A stretch of DNA of 64,000 nucleotides, taken from Culturomica sp. GTDB lineage: Bacteria > Bacteroidota > Bacteroidia > Bacteroidales > Marinifilaceae. Below are positions 37,107 through 45,960 of the stretch, one piece after another. Positions within the stretch are counted from its first letter, which is position 1; each line of letters starts with the position of its first letter. The stretch spans positions 1-64,000 of the forward strand of contig JAISHE010000012.1 of assembly GCA_031262745.1 (NCBI GenBank). The letters run 5' to 3'. The position numbers and the translations under genes were made by a program. Under the pieces are notes generated by a model, which made no database searches, was not told the DNA's origin, and saw nothing but the letters and a program-made list of their open reading frames with translations.

Positions 37107-37169
37107 ATTGCTATTTTAACATTTAAAAAATCTGTGCAAATCCATTTAATCTGTGTCATCTGTGTGCTA
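36685..37169 (-). mobile_element. Small cassette with 34-bp terminal inverted repeats carrying the GxxExxY gene
   Basis: The ends 36687-36720 and 37134-37167 are inverted repeats over 34 bp with three mismatches (gcacacagatgacacagatt shared exactly). Both are flanked by TA (36685-36686 and 37168-37169). The core is 481 bp. Removing it and one TA would give cas1 an in-frame TAA and place the primase-polymerase ATG 12 bp further on. No transposase is encoded, so it would move in trans. The right TA supplies part of the present cas1 stop TAG. Confidence 0.8.
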
Positions 37170-38141
37170 TTGAGTTTTGAAGTTTTGCGCCAAACTTTGG
37201 CAGTACAAATCAATATGTGTCAGCCGCGAACGATCCAGCGCATTGATAGAAATGATTTCAGACATATAATCATTGAGTGACTGTATTAAAATGCGTCGTC
37301 CCAGATTTTCGAGCCAGCAGGCACCGTCGCTTTGGATAGAGTAGCATTCTTCGCCGACGGCATGTTGTCGTGCCAGCTGCCAAACCACGTAATCCACCCA
37401 AATACGGTATCGTTCAATCACATCATAAACCAACACCGGACGATTATATTCATCGCGGTGCAGGACGCCGATATACGGGTCAATGCCTGAGCGAATAAGC
37501 GCACCCTCAATTTTACCGTACAATATGCCATAGCCATAGTTGAGCAGGGCGTTCATCACATCCATTGCGGGATGTTGCGTGCGCTCGGCAAAGCGATAGT
37601 TCTCAGGCAGAAACTCATTCATCTGTTCAAAATAAATTTTGGAAACGATGCCTTCCCAACCGCGCAGTTGTGCGGCAATATCTTGAACTACTTCGCCTTG
37701 CAGCGCTTTCACCTTTTTATGGTAGTTCTCCAATCTTAAAACAGCTTTATTAACAGCCTCTACAGTGCCGTCCTGTGAGGCAAAAGTGTAAAGCATTGCC
37801 TGCTGATTTTCAATCTTTGAAGCAATAACCTCCTTTATCCATTTCACCGCTTTGGACGAGCGCGAAAATTCCAGTTGTCCCTTCCGGATGGTGGAAATGG
37901 AGCCATATCGGTTGCTCCAAATCCGTCCCGCCGGTTTGCCCGATTTGTCTGTAAACAGCACCTCGATTTCGTGCTCGATTGCCAGCAGTACGGCGTCGCT
38001 GCTAATTTGTGCCCCGCGCGAAATTTGGATAGACCTCACGTCGGAAGGTGGGACGCGCTGTTTACCGTCCTTGTGCAGCACCATAAAACAATCGTTGTCT
38101 TTGGTGAGGCATGAGCCGAAAGTATGAAGGATGAGTTCCAT
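37167..38141 (-). CDS. cas1: CRISPR adaptation integrase Cas1
   Basis: A 324-residue protein of usual Cas1 length. The N-terminal beta domain is residues 1-90. The catalytic helical domain has Glu163 (GWEGIVSKIYF), His228 (GVLHRDE) and Asp240 (LVYDVIERYR), the three metal ligands. It integrates protospacers at the leader-repeat junction with Cas2. There is no reverse transcriptase or Cas6 fusion. It starts 3 bp after the helicase stop. Its own stop codon TAG is formed by the junction with the GxxExxY cassette. Confidence 0.96.
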   Translation of the reverse strand: MELILHTFGSCLTKDNDCFMVLHKDGKQRVPPSDVRSIQISRGAQISSDAVLLAIEHEIEVLFTDKSGKPAGRIWSNRYGSISTIRKGQLEFSRSSKAVKWIKEVIASKIENQQAMLYTFASQDGTVEAVNKAVLRLENYHKKVKALQGEVVQDIAAQLRGWEGIVSKIYFEQMNEFLPENYRFAERTQHPAMDVMNALLNYGYGILYGKIEGALIRSGIDPYIGVLHRDEYNRPVLVYDVIERYRIWVDYVVWQLARQHAVGEECYSIQSDGACWLENLGRRILIQSLNDYMSEIISINALDRSRLTHIDLYCQSLAQNFKTQ

Positions 38142-38144
38142 GGT

Positions 38145-39779
38145 TTACTTAATATTTCTATTGTTTACATACAAATATTCTTTTGCACGAGTGATGGCGG
38201 TATAAGCCCATTGGTACAATTCGGAACTACGCCTGCGAAATATACTTGTGCCCATATATAGAAATATTTGATTCCACTCTCCTCCCTGTGATTTATGGCA
38301 AGTAAGAGCATAGCCATAAGCGGTACGCAAAGCATTTAGAAAAGGATCGGATAACATGTTCTTTCTAAAAGCCTCAAAATGTAAATTATCTTTGAATGAT
38401 TCCTTTGTGATTTTAGGTAATTTATTTTTTGTAAAAGCATCATAAACATCAGGTTTGAATTTGATGCCACGAGCAACCATTCTTTCAATAAAGTCCATCA
38501 TCAACATCCAGTGTTGAACGCCATTTATATTAGGAAGATTATCACGAAGTAAATCAAAAAGCAACAATGTATTATAAGATTGTTTTGAAGCTAATTCCTT
38601 AACTCGTACATTTGTAAAATGTAATCCGGCTCTTATTTTAGTTTCGCCAACTTCCTCAACTTCAACCAAATCACCATTTACTAAATCTACCACATAATTA
38701 TTTTGGGTAACAAGCAATAAATCGCCAACAATTAACGGTTCTCTTTTGCCATGAAAAGATTCGCGTACCAAGTTACTCATTTTGCTGCATTCTGCATTAG
38801 AGTTACAAATCAGAGTTGCGTATTCATATCCATTTTCTTTTATTGCTTGAATATATTTAGTGTATAGTTCTATCTCAGATTGAAAAACATTTATACGATT
38901 ATATCCACGAAGCGGTAAAGGGTCAAAAGCTATTTGTTTGCCAAAATAACCACTATCAACATATTTTTTGGGAATGCTATCATTGTTACTATCTTGCCAC
39001 AAATTGCGAATAACAGATGCTGCTTTGAGAATATCATTATTTTCTTGTTGACGAAAAATCTCTGTAAGAGTATATTCTGTTACGGATACATTGTATTTCT
39101 TTCTAAGATATTCCGCATCCAAAGCTGGAGATTCTTTTTGGTTAATAGGTGGCAATTGGCACGGGTCGCCCACGAAAATGAATTTTCCTTTTTTATCGTA
39201 ATTCATAAGCGCGTCCAGCACATTTCCGTCCCCAATATTTGCCGTAGAGGTTTGAGGCGTTTTTTTGTCTGATACCATAGAGGCTTCATCTACAATATAG
39301 GTTACAACTTGTGTATTATCAATTTGTACTGCATCAAAATCGAGATACATTTGTCCGAAAGCATCAATTTGAGTGTTTGATTGTTTAATACTTTTATCTA
39401 CATCTTGGCTTAAGCCCACAAAACGATATACCAAGCTGTGTATTGTTTTTACATTGACAATAGTCTTGTCTGAAAGTATTTTAGCAACTCGTCCGGTCGA
39501 AGCCAATACAACAAAAGGAGGCTCTTTTTCTTCATTACCATATACTTGGGAATTGTTATCTTTTGTATCGGAATTCTCTTGAGACTTTTTCCAATCAGCA
39601 TTCAATTTTTTTATAAATCCACCAATCAATGATGTTTTTCCCGTACCGGCATAGCCTTTTAGTACAAAAATTTTTGCTTTTGAATCTTGTTCAAATGCAC
39701 ATAAAGCATCAAATACCTTCGTTTGTTGCGAAGATAATTCAAAATCAAAATAATCCTTGTAAGTCTTTACATCATTCAT
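38145..39779 (-). CDS. RecD/Pif1-like superfamily 1B helicase in the cas operon
   Basis: A 544-residue protein. Walker A is GYAGTGKTS (about 41-49), Walker B is YIVDEASM, motif III is FVGDPCQLPP, then EIFRQ, and late motifs ALTCHKSQGGEW and WAYTAITRAKE. This is the RecD/Dda/Pif1 pattern, a 5'-3' DNA helicase. It sits 10 bp after csm6 and 3 bp before cas1, so it is clearly part of the operon. A role with Cas1, Cas2 and the primase-polymerase in handling or filling new spacer DNA is an inference. An insertion about 75-95, rich in Asn/Lys/Glu, is unusual. Confidence 0.88.
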   Translation of the reverse strand: MNDVKTYKDYFDFELSSQQTKVFDALCAFEQDSKAKIFVLKGYAGTGKTSLIGGFIKKLNADWKKSQENSDTKDNNSQVYGNEEKEPPFVVLASTGRVAKILSDKTIVNVKTIHSLVYRFVGLSQDVDKSIKQSNTQIDAFGQMYLDFDAVQIDNTQVVTYIVDEASMVSDKKTPQTSTANIGDGNVLDALMNYDKKGKFIFVGDPCQLPPINQKESPALDAEYLRKKYNVSVTEYTLTEIFRQQENNDILKAASVIRNLWQDSNNDSIPKKYVDSGYFGKQIAFDPLPLRGYNRINVFQSEIELYTKYIQAIKENGYEYATLICNSNAECSKMSNLVRESFHGKREPLIVGDLLLVTQNNYVVDLVNGDLVEVEEVGETKIRAGLHFTNVRVKELASKQSYNTLLLFDLLRDNLPNINGVQHWMLMMDFIERMVARGIKFKPDVYDAFTKNKLPKITKESFKDNLHFEAFRKNMLSDPFLNALRTAYGYALTCHKSQGGEWNQIFLYMGTSIFRRRSSELYQWAYTAITRAKEYLYVNNRNIK

Positions 39780-39789
39780 AGTTTACTCA

Positions 39790-41244
39790 TTATACTGCCG
39801 AACTTCTTATTTGCTCCTCAATCATTTTATTCAACGGTTCATACATATCTTCCCGTGGCAAGCCCCATGCATCTAAGCATTGCTCTACTAAACATTGATA
39901 ATAGGGAAGTTCTTCCGCTAATGTCCTTTTATCAACATATTTGCCTTCGTGAGCAACTTTATTGCGTACTTCTCTTACGGCGTTTTGTTTCTTTTCCTTG
40001 TATGGAGAATATGTAAAATCCAAATACGGTAGTAACAAATTTGCCAATGGCTGTAATTCATGGAAAAAATCTTGCTCGGCAATCAAGTGGATGGCTAATG
40101 GTACGGAAGAATAATCATAAGGCTTTTCTTTGTTGCAATTATCCATTGCATATTTCCTTGTTATCGGACAGTTATGTTCGTCTTCGTTAATCCATTTAAA
40201 TAGTATGTCTTCTTTTCTATCTTTCCTCTTTCCAATACATTTTTCTATTTCTTTTTCTATAAGTTTTAAGCTGTTATCAATAAATTCTTCGTAAAATACG
40301 GCAAAATCTAAGATGCTGTCACGAAAATTGCCAAGCAATAGTTTTCGATAGGCAACCAATAATGATTCTGATAAAAACAGATACTCTTTTTCTCCAAATA
40401 ACTTATACAAATCTTCTGAGAATGCTCTCTTACAAGGATTAACAGCCGATATAATGCAAATATTTTTTCTGTCTGCAAGATTTTCCTTTGAGTCCCATAA
40501 TTTTCTTGTACGCTCCAAAACTCGATTAATTCGGAAATGAGCAAATGCCAATAAGTTTATGGTTTGGTTATCTGAAATACTATTCGCATTATATCCTAAA
40601 ATATTCAACGCTGCCTCGTATTGACTTTTTCGGATAAGCGAAATTGCTTGTTCTTTATTAATAACATTCTTGTATTCGACTTGCGTTTTTTCTTCCACAC
40701 TGCCGTCTTTTTTCGGATAAAGTATCTTCAATTGCGTGTCCGGTAACATAAATTCTGCCATAATTTTAGCTGCCGTTTTCTGTTGTCCCGTTCCTCCGGC
40801 ATCGCAAAAAACAAAATCGGCATCTTTGAATTGCGCCAGCAAATCGGCATAAAGTTTTTGATAGAAGAGCAAAAGAGAATTTTCGTCGGTTACATTTCCT
40901 TGCATCTCTTTCAACTCAACATCTTCAATAGCGTATTCTTGTCGGATGATTTCACGGATAATTTTACCTTCATATAAAGTGTCTTGTTTATTGAAGTTCG
41001 GATTATCTTCCTGATTAGAAACGATAATTATCAGTTTATCAAAAGCATATTGCTTTAAAACCGTATCTAAAATGTTTAGTTGGATACTTTCTTTTTCCGC
41101 ATCAAAGTTTTCCCAAAGAGCCTTCGTCCACTCTCGAAATGTTGAAGATGTGTTTGGACGATTATCTCGCTTTTCTAAGTCGGAATATAGTGTCCCTTTA
41201 TATTTGATATTCCGATTTCCAATATTTGTTATCAGTATATTCAT
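39790..41244 (-). CDS. csm6: Csm6-like CARF-HEPN ribonuclease
   Basis: A 484-residue protein. The N-terminal CARF-like domain begins MNILITNIGN and contains FVFCDAGGTGQQKTA, resembling the ligand-binding GGT loop. The C-terminal HEPN domain has RNKVAH (Arg427, His432), an R-x4-H ribonuclease motif. It should be activated by cyclic oligoadenylate made by Cas10 and then cut RNA non-specifically. The ATG overlaps the end of csm5 (ATGA). The middle region (about 200-380) is helical. The exact ring size of its activator cannot be told. Confidence 0.85.
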   Translation of the reverse strand: MNILITNIGNRNIKYKGTLYSDLEKRDNRPNTSSTFREWTKALWENFDAEKESIQLNILDTVLKQYAFDKLIIIVSNQEDNPNFNKQDTLYEGKIIREIIRQEYAIEDVELKEMQGNVTDENSLLLFYQKLYADLLAQFKDADFVFCDAGGTGQQKTAAKIMAEFMLPDTQLKILYPKKDGSVEEKTQVEYKNVINKEQAISLIRKSQYEAALNILGYNANSISDNQTINLLAFAHFRINRVLERTRKLWDSKENLADRKNICIISAVNPCKRAFSEDLYKLFGEKEYLFLSESLLVAYRKLLLGNFRDSILDFAVFYEEFIDNSLKLIEKEIEKCIGKRKDRKEDILFKWINEDEHNCPITRKYAMDNCNKEKPYDYSSVPLAIHLIAEQDFFHELQPLANLLLPYLDFTYSPYKEKKQNAVREVRNKVAHEGKYVDKRTLAEELPYYQCLVEQCLDAWGLPREDMYEPLNKMIEEQIRSSAV

Positions 41245-42833
41245 AATGATTTAATTTTTGATTCGAGTAATTCTAATCGTTTAATCCATTTATTCATCTT
41301 ATTTAGTTTATGATTTACCAATTCCTGCTTTAACCATTCATAAAACTCTTTTGTCAGTTTACTATTTGTCAAAGACTGATTGACCAAGTTACCCCATTCC
41401 GACTGCATAGTGTTTGTGTACTTTTCTTTTTCTCGCTCGTCGGGAGATAAGTTCGCTAAACGCACCGATTCCGCTTGCTTGGCTTTTTCTGCTTCATCCA
41501 TACAATTTTGGATTTTGAGCAATAGACTTTCATGCTTATCATCGCAAGGTAAGATTTGCTTTGCTTTCAAAGCAAATTCTTTTGCTTCGCTATAGCTCTC
41601 TTGATTGCATAAAGTCTCCGCTCGCAAAATCAGTTTGTCATACTCTGCCTTTGTCTTTTGTTTTTGTTCCGCCTTCTGCCGTTCAATAAGTTCCTTTTGT
41701 TTTTGAATTTCCGCTTCTCTTTTCTTTTTTTGCCCTTCCAACTTTATAGCAAAATCTTCATCTGAAATACATTGCAGACGTACAAAACCCATCAAATAGA
41801 ATTTATCATTGTAAATGGCTACTTTTCGGGATTTGTACCTTTGCTTACCATTTGCCGCAATACCTGTTTTCGAATAATCATCATATTGCCAGTCACCGGT
41901 AATCGAATGAAATCCGGAACCGGCGGACATTTTTAGAACACAAGCGGTATTGTCTTTCGGAATTTGCGCTCTAATTTTTTCCAAACCGACGATTATTTTA
42001 TCCGTTTTGTCGGTATGATATTTTTTGAAGAAAGCAATTTCTTTATCAACGTAATCTACTGTATGCTCATTTATTATAGAAAACAATTGTTCTATCTTGA
42101 ATAGTTCTTGTTTTTCTCTTTGCTTGATATGATCCATTTTCTTAAAAGCAGATTCCGACAACATCAATGAACAAACGCCTTTCTCATTCGGTAACAAGGA
42201 TTCATACAAAGTATTGAAGCCTGTTGGTTGGTATTTGTCGGTTGTGCCATTACGAAATTCATGTTTCCACCCTCCATGCCAATCATTGCCACTGCCATGC
42301 AGATTAAATATTTTGGTGTTCACGATATTGGTCTTATCAAATTCCGCATCGGAAAACTTGATAAAACGCATCAGTTCGTCGCCATCTGCAGAGCTACCAA
42401 AATACTTTTTTTCATCATCTTTATTTTTCAGTTCATCCTTGTCCAATAAATAATCCAAAATTACCGACCGAACAGCACCTTTTAACGAACTCCCCGGAAT
42501 AATAGGTTTATTCGACAACTCATTCTTGACAAAGGCTTTAATATCATTGTCGCTATTGACCGGTAATTCAAACGAAGCATCGGAAATCGCATCCAATTTA
42601 CCTCCTACCATTCCCAATATAGCCGCATGGTTTTTCTCGGCAAACAATGGACTCAATTCCTCCGGATTGATTCCGGCTTGAATCATTTTCTTCAAGTTGA
42701 GCAAGTAGGCTTTGCCGTTTTTTACAACATAATCCATGCCTTTTACCCAATCTCTTTCCGCCCCGGCGCCTATGCTCAGCGGGGATAAAACCGTGATTTC
42801 GAGATTATATTTTTGATTCAACACTTTTTCCAT
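41241..42833 (-). CDS. csm5: Type III-A RAMP protein Csm5 with long coiled-coil tail
   Basis: A 530-residue protein. The Csm5 part (about 1-365) has ITVLSPLSIGAGAE and the RAMP loop IPGSSLKGAVR, and caps the 3' end of the crRNA complex. Residues about 366-530 form a highly charged Lys/Glu/Gln helical extension (KREAEIQKQKELIERQK and so on) that typical Csm5 proteins of 350-400 residues lack. Its function is unknown; oligomerisation or partner binding are possibilities. It overlaps csm6 by 4 bp and lies 4 bp after csm4. Confidence 0.88.
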   Translation of the reverse strand: MEKVLNQKYNLEITVLSPLSIGAGAERDWVKGMDYVVKNGKAYLLNLKKMIQAGINPEELSPLFAEKNHAAILGMVGGKLDAISDASFELPVNSDNDIKAFVKNELSNKPIIPGSSLKGAVRSVILDYLLDKDELKNKDDEKKYFGSSADGDELMRFIKFSDAEFDKTNIVNTKIFNLHGSGNDWHGGWKHEFRNGTTDKYQPTGFNTLYESLLPNEKGVCSLMLSESAFKKMDHIKQREKQELFKIEQLFSIINEHTVDYVDKEIAFFKKYHTDKTDKIIVGLEKIRAQIPKDNTACVLKMSAGSGFHSITGDWQYDDYSKTGIAANGKQRYKSRKVAIYNDKFYLMGFVRLQCISDEDFAIKLEGQKKKREAEIQKQKELIERQKAEQKQKTKAEYDKLILRAETLCNQESYSEAKEFALKAKQILPCDDKHESLLLKIQNCMDEAEKAKQAESVRLANLSPDEREKEKYTNTMQSEWGNLVNQSLTNSKLTKEFYEWLKQELVNHKLNKMNKWIKRLELLESKIKSL

Positions 42834-42837
42834 AACA

Positions 42838-43833
42838 CTACATTTTTATAGGAATAAAAAACGATTTACCACTTCGCCAAACAGGGTGTTCCAACTTTTG
42901 CTCGCCAAAGTCAATATCCGGCTTGAGATTGACAATTTTACCCATTATATCCACATCGTCGTCCAATTGAGCGGAAAACACCGAGCCGGGCGTGAAGGCA
43001 TATACGGCATTTTTCCTAAAGGTGTTGAATGGAGGCGTTGTCAGCCAACCACCGCGCCTCATAAAGTCGTAACCAACATCTTTGCCGGACAGCATCGTTT
43101 GCAATTGTTCTTTCGATTGAGGAATAAACATGGATAACGCCAAGGCATAATCCGTTTCACGTTCGTCCGGCACGGCAATTTCTATCTCATCCGTATCATA
43201 AGTAAAAAATCCGTTGCCGACATTACGGTCGGTGCCGATTCCTTCGTACTGCAAAACATCAAGCGCTTCGTGAAGCAAATTCACCGCTCCACCCATAATG
43301 AAATAAAGCCCGGAATAGTCCTTGAAAAAGACTCTGTCCATATAAAACGGGCGGGCATCTTCGCCGGCTGTACGCGAAACGGCTACGCGAGGCGAAACTT
43401 CAGAGGTGATAAAGTCTTTATCTATCTCACAACTTGTCAAATATTCGCCTTTTACCTCCTTTTTATCGACATCAACAGTTGATTCATTAAGATACTTTTC
43501 AAAAAAACGAATATCCAGCCATTGTATTTTTTTCAACGACTTGGCATCCAAATCCGGATTTTCCCGTATGGATACCTTCTTGTAGGGCTTTGGCAAAAAA
43601 TAGACGGCTTGGCTATCTTTATCCTTCTGATAAAAAGGAAACAACGAACTGATAGTAAAGTCCAAATCGCCATCTTTCGGAATCGTTTTTCCGATTTTTG
43701 CCAAACAAGCCGTCAATGCCGCATACATCGTGTCCGATTGAATGGTTTTCAAGCTGACGCCATAATCTTCCCGATTGTCGCCCAAATGTACCGGAGTGGT
43801 AAAATGCAGTTTATATACGCCAAATTCAAGCAT
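42838..43833 (-). CDS. csm4: Type III-A RAMP protein Csm4
   Basis: A protein of 331 residues from the chosen ATG. The start MLEFGVYKLHFTTPVHLG fits the Csm4 N-terminus and gives an 8-bp overlap with csm3, as between other genes here. A start 18 bp upstream (43851) is possible. Further marks are SLFPF, the glycine-rich GIGTDRNVGNGFF and RRGGWLTTPP. Csm4 binds the 5' handle of crRNA and docks Cas10. Confidence 0.9.
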   Translation of the reverse strand: MLEFGVYKLHFTTPVHLGDNREDYGVSLKTIQSDTMYAALTACLAKIGKTIPKDGDLDFTISSLFPFYQKDKDSQAVYFLPKPYKKVSIRENPDLDAKSLKKIQWLDIRFFEKYLNESTVDVDKKEVKGEYLTSCEIDKDFITSEVSPRVAVSRTAGEDARPFYMDRVFFKDYSGLYFIMGGAVNLLHEALDVLQYEGIGTDRNVGNGFFTYDTDEIEIAVPDERETDYALALSMFIPQSKEQLQTMLSGKDVGYDFMRRGGWLTTPPFNTFRKNAVYAFTPGSVFSAQLDDDVDIMGKIVNLKPDIDFGEQKLEHPVWRSGKSFFIPIKM

Positions 43834-44518
43834 GGTCAAAGTATTTTTCAAATGAAATTTCTTCTTGCTTCAATTCGCTGAATTTGATTTGTCCGTAGCC
43901 ACGCGAACCGCTACCGCCAAGGTAATCATTCTCAAGCGCTTTGATGCCTTTTTCGAGTAGTTCGCACAAAGCTTTACCGTCATTATCATCATCCCAAGCA
44001 TTGATAACAAATTCCACATCGAAAGACACTCCGGCGGGGATACGCTCGGTTTGCCGCGGGTGTTCGGCAGTGCCTTTCACGCGGTCAATCACATTCTCCC
44101 ATTTTGCTTCTGTATAAGGCATATCCAAACTGTCGCAATTGCGCAATTGTTTAGCCGAATCATCAGTAAGATACGCATCCCGCACAATCAACTTTGAAGG
44201 CTGATTGTCTTCGGAGTAACCAAATAAATTGTTGATTTTAATTTGCTCTGACGTTTTTGTCTTTCCCTCTTCCTTGTCTTTTTTCGACAATTTACCACCT
44301 CCGACTTCCGGACTGCCTGCAATCTGTTCGAGCAAACAACGCATTTTGCCTTTGATGGAACTTCCCGGAATATACGGTTGATTGTCTTTGACGGCAATTT
44401 TTATCACGGGATTATCAATACCGCCGATTTCGACATTTTCACTGCTGCCACCAATGTGCAAGCCGGTTACCAACTCCAATGTGGTGCTTACTTTTATTTT
44501 CTTTACTAACTTTTTCAT
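43826..44518 (-). CDS. csm3: Type III-A backbone RAMP and target-RNA nuclease Csm3
   Basis: A 230-residue protein with TGLHIGGSSENVEIGGID, in which Asp35 corresponds to the catalytic aspartate of Csm3, and the Cas7-family loop IPGSSIKGKMR. The thumb region has DAYLTDDSAKQL and the end YLGGSGSRGYGQI. Several copies line the crRNA and cut the bound target RNA every 6 nt. The catalytic aspartate is intact, so target cleavage is expected. Confidence 0.95.
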   Translation of the reverse strand: MKKLVKKIKVSTTLELVTGLHIGGSSENVEIGGIDNPVIKIAVKDNQPYIPGSSIKGKMRCLLEQIAGSPEVGGGKLSKKDKEEGKTKTSEQIKINNLFGYSEDNQPSKLIVRDAYLTDDSAKQLRNCDSLDMPYTEAKWENVIDRVKGTAEHPRQTERIPAGVSFDVEFVINAWDDDNDGKALCELLEKGIKALENDYLGGSGSRGYGQIKFSELKQEEISFEKYFDHA

Positions 44519-44531
44519 TATTATTTATTTT

Positions 44532-44951
44532 TTAATTGTTATCACTGATTTTTCCTTCTTCAGCAGCTTTATGATAAGCTACAATCGCTTCAAAAATTTT
44601 GATGAAATTTTTGAATTGTTTTTCGTTAGATACGCTGTTAATTGCAGCACACATAACCTCATAGAAATCCGTTATTTTGGAGTTTCCTTTTGTTCTACCA
44701 ACAGCGTATGCTAATTTCGGTTTCAGTAGGACAAAATCCGTCTCGTTATAACCAGACATTTGTTGTCGCTTTACTTCACCAAAAAACTTTCGGAGTTGAT
44801 TGGTAGTAAGTTTTGACACTGTAATTTTGCCTCTGTCGCCCCTAACATCTGTGCCAAGATAGTTTCCAAACTTCTTGGCAAAATCAACGGATTTATCCGT
44901 TATCGTGTTTTTTATTTCCTCTTTGGGAAATTCATCTGTCCATTTACTCAT
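44532..44951 (-). CDS. csm2: Type III-A small subunit Csm2
   Basis: A 139-residue helical protein with TTNQLRKFFGEVKR, KPKLAYAVGR and an acidic helix at the end, as in Csm2. It forms the minor filament along the target RNA. The start overlaps the end of the RhuM-family gene by 8 bp and csm3 follows after 13 bp, so it belongs to one transcript. Confidence 0.92.
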   Translation of the reverse strand: MSKWTDEFPKEEIKNTITDKSVDFAKKFGNYLGTDVRGDRGKITVSKLTTNQLRKFFGEVKRQQMSGYNETDFVLLKPKLAYAVGRTKGNSKITDFYEVMCAAINSVSNEKQFKNFIKIFEAIVAYHKAAEEGKISDNN

Positions 44952-45960
44952 GATTACTTTTATTTAAATTATTAATATTCAGTTTTTTAATATCTTCTTC
45001 CAATTCGTTAAGGCTTTGTACATATTCAGCTTGTCGCAATGCCTGCCGATATTTTTCGTATTCGGCTTCTGACTTATGCAATGCTGTTTCGTGGCTGATA
45101 GACCCTGCATGTTTCAAAATCTCCCTGCCGTTCATTTGAAGAATAACATCCAAACGCGCTATCCAATCTTTCATATACATCGGAATATGCTGCTGCGCCA
45201 TTGTTTCGGCAAATGCAAGATATTGCTCGACCAGTAAACCGAGCAGCCTCATTTCGTCTTCCGTTAGATAGTTTTTCGCTATGCTGACGTCCGTTTTCTT
45301 GACCGAAATTTCACTTTTTTTGTCATACGACTGCATTCCAAGAAGCGGCAGGCTCGCATCTACTCGTCGATACACCAATTCCGCCGCCGTCTGCCGACTT
45401 ACCGCCCACAATAGTTTGTTCTGTACAATCTTGAAAAACAGGATTGTCCGTTCGTCTTTCGGGTCGTAATCAATGCTTGTCTTGTATATGTCTTTGATTT
45501 TCTGATAGAAAAACCGCTCGGATAGGCGAATTTCGCGTATCCTTTCCTGCAATTCATTGAAATAATTCATCGAATTGCCGGTTTTGAAGCGGTCATCATT
45601 CAAGGTAAACCCTTTTACAATGTATTCCTTCAATCGTTGGGTTGCCCAAATGCGAAACTGCGTCGCAAGGCGTGATTTAATACGATAGCCAAGCGAAATA
45701 ATCATATCCAGATTATAATACTCCATATCGTAGGTTTTTCCATTGCCGGCAACTGTTCGGAAATTCCGAACAGTTGAAATCCGGTTCAATTCTTCCTCCT
45801 CGAATATGTGCTTAATATGCTCGCTGATATTTGCTTTGCTCGATTGATACAGTTGAACCATCTGCGCCTGCGTAAGCCAAACGGTTTCATCCTCCAAACG
45901 GACATCAATCTTGATTTCTCCGTTCTGGGATTCGTAAATCAGTATTTCGCTATTGTTCAT
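44944..45960 (-). CDS. RhuM-family protein inside the type III operon
   Basis: A 338-residue protein with the RhuM hallmarks: ETVWLTQAQMVQLYQSSK, ISEHIKHIFEEEEL, YYNLDMIISLGYRIKSRLA and FRIWATQRLKEYIVKGF. RhuM proteins occur on pathogenicity islands and in variable regions; their biochemical role is unclear. Here the gene overlaps the cas10 stop by 4 bp (ATGA) and csm2 by 8 bp, so it is locked into the effector transcript. The second half carries LVEQYLAFAETMAQQ and a charged C-terminal helix. Whether it is a subunit, a regulator or a passenger cannot be told. Confidence 0.88.
   Translation of the reverse strand: MNNSEILIYESQNGEIKIDVRLEDETVWLTQAQMVQLYQSSKANISEHIKHIFEEEELNRISTVRNFRTVAGNGKTYDMEYYNLDMIISLGYRIKSRLATQFRIWATQRLKEYIVKGFTLNDDRFKTGNSMNYFNELQERIREIRLSERFFYQKIKDIYKTSIDYDPKDERTILFFKIVQNKLLWAVSRQTAAELVYRRVDASLPLLGMQSYDKKSEISVKKTDVSIAKNYLTEDEMRLLGLLVEQYLAFAETMAQQHIPMYMKDWIARLDVILQMNGREILKHAGSISHETALHKSEAEYEKYRQALRQAEYVQSLNELEEDIKKLNINNLNKSNHE

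Noticed and set aside
37167..38141. Reverse transcriptase-Cas1 fusion
   Set aside because: Cas1 has normal length and starts directly with its own N-terminal domain; no RT motif is present in the operon.
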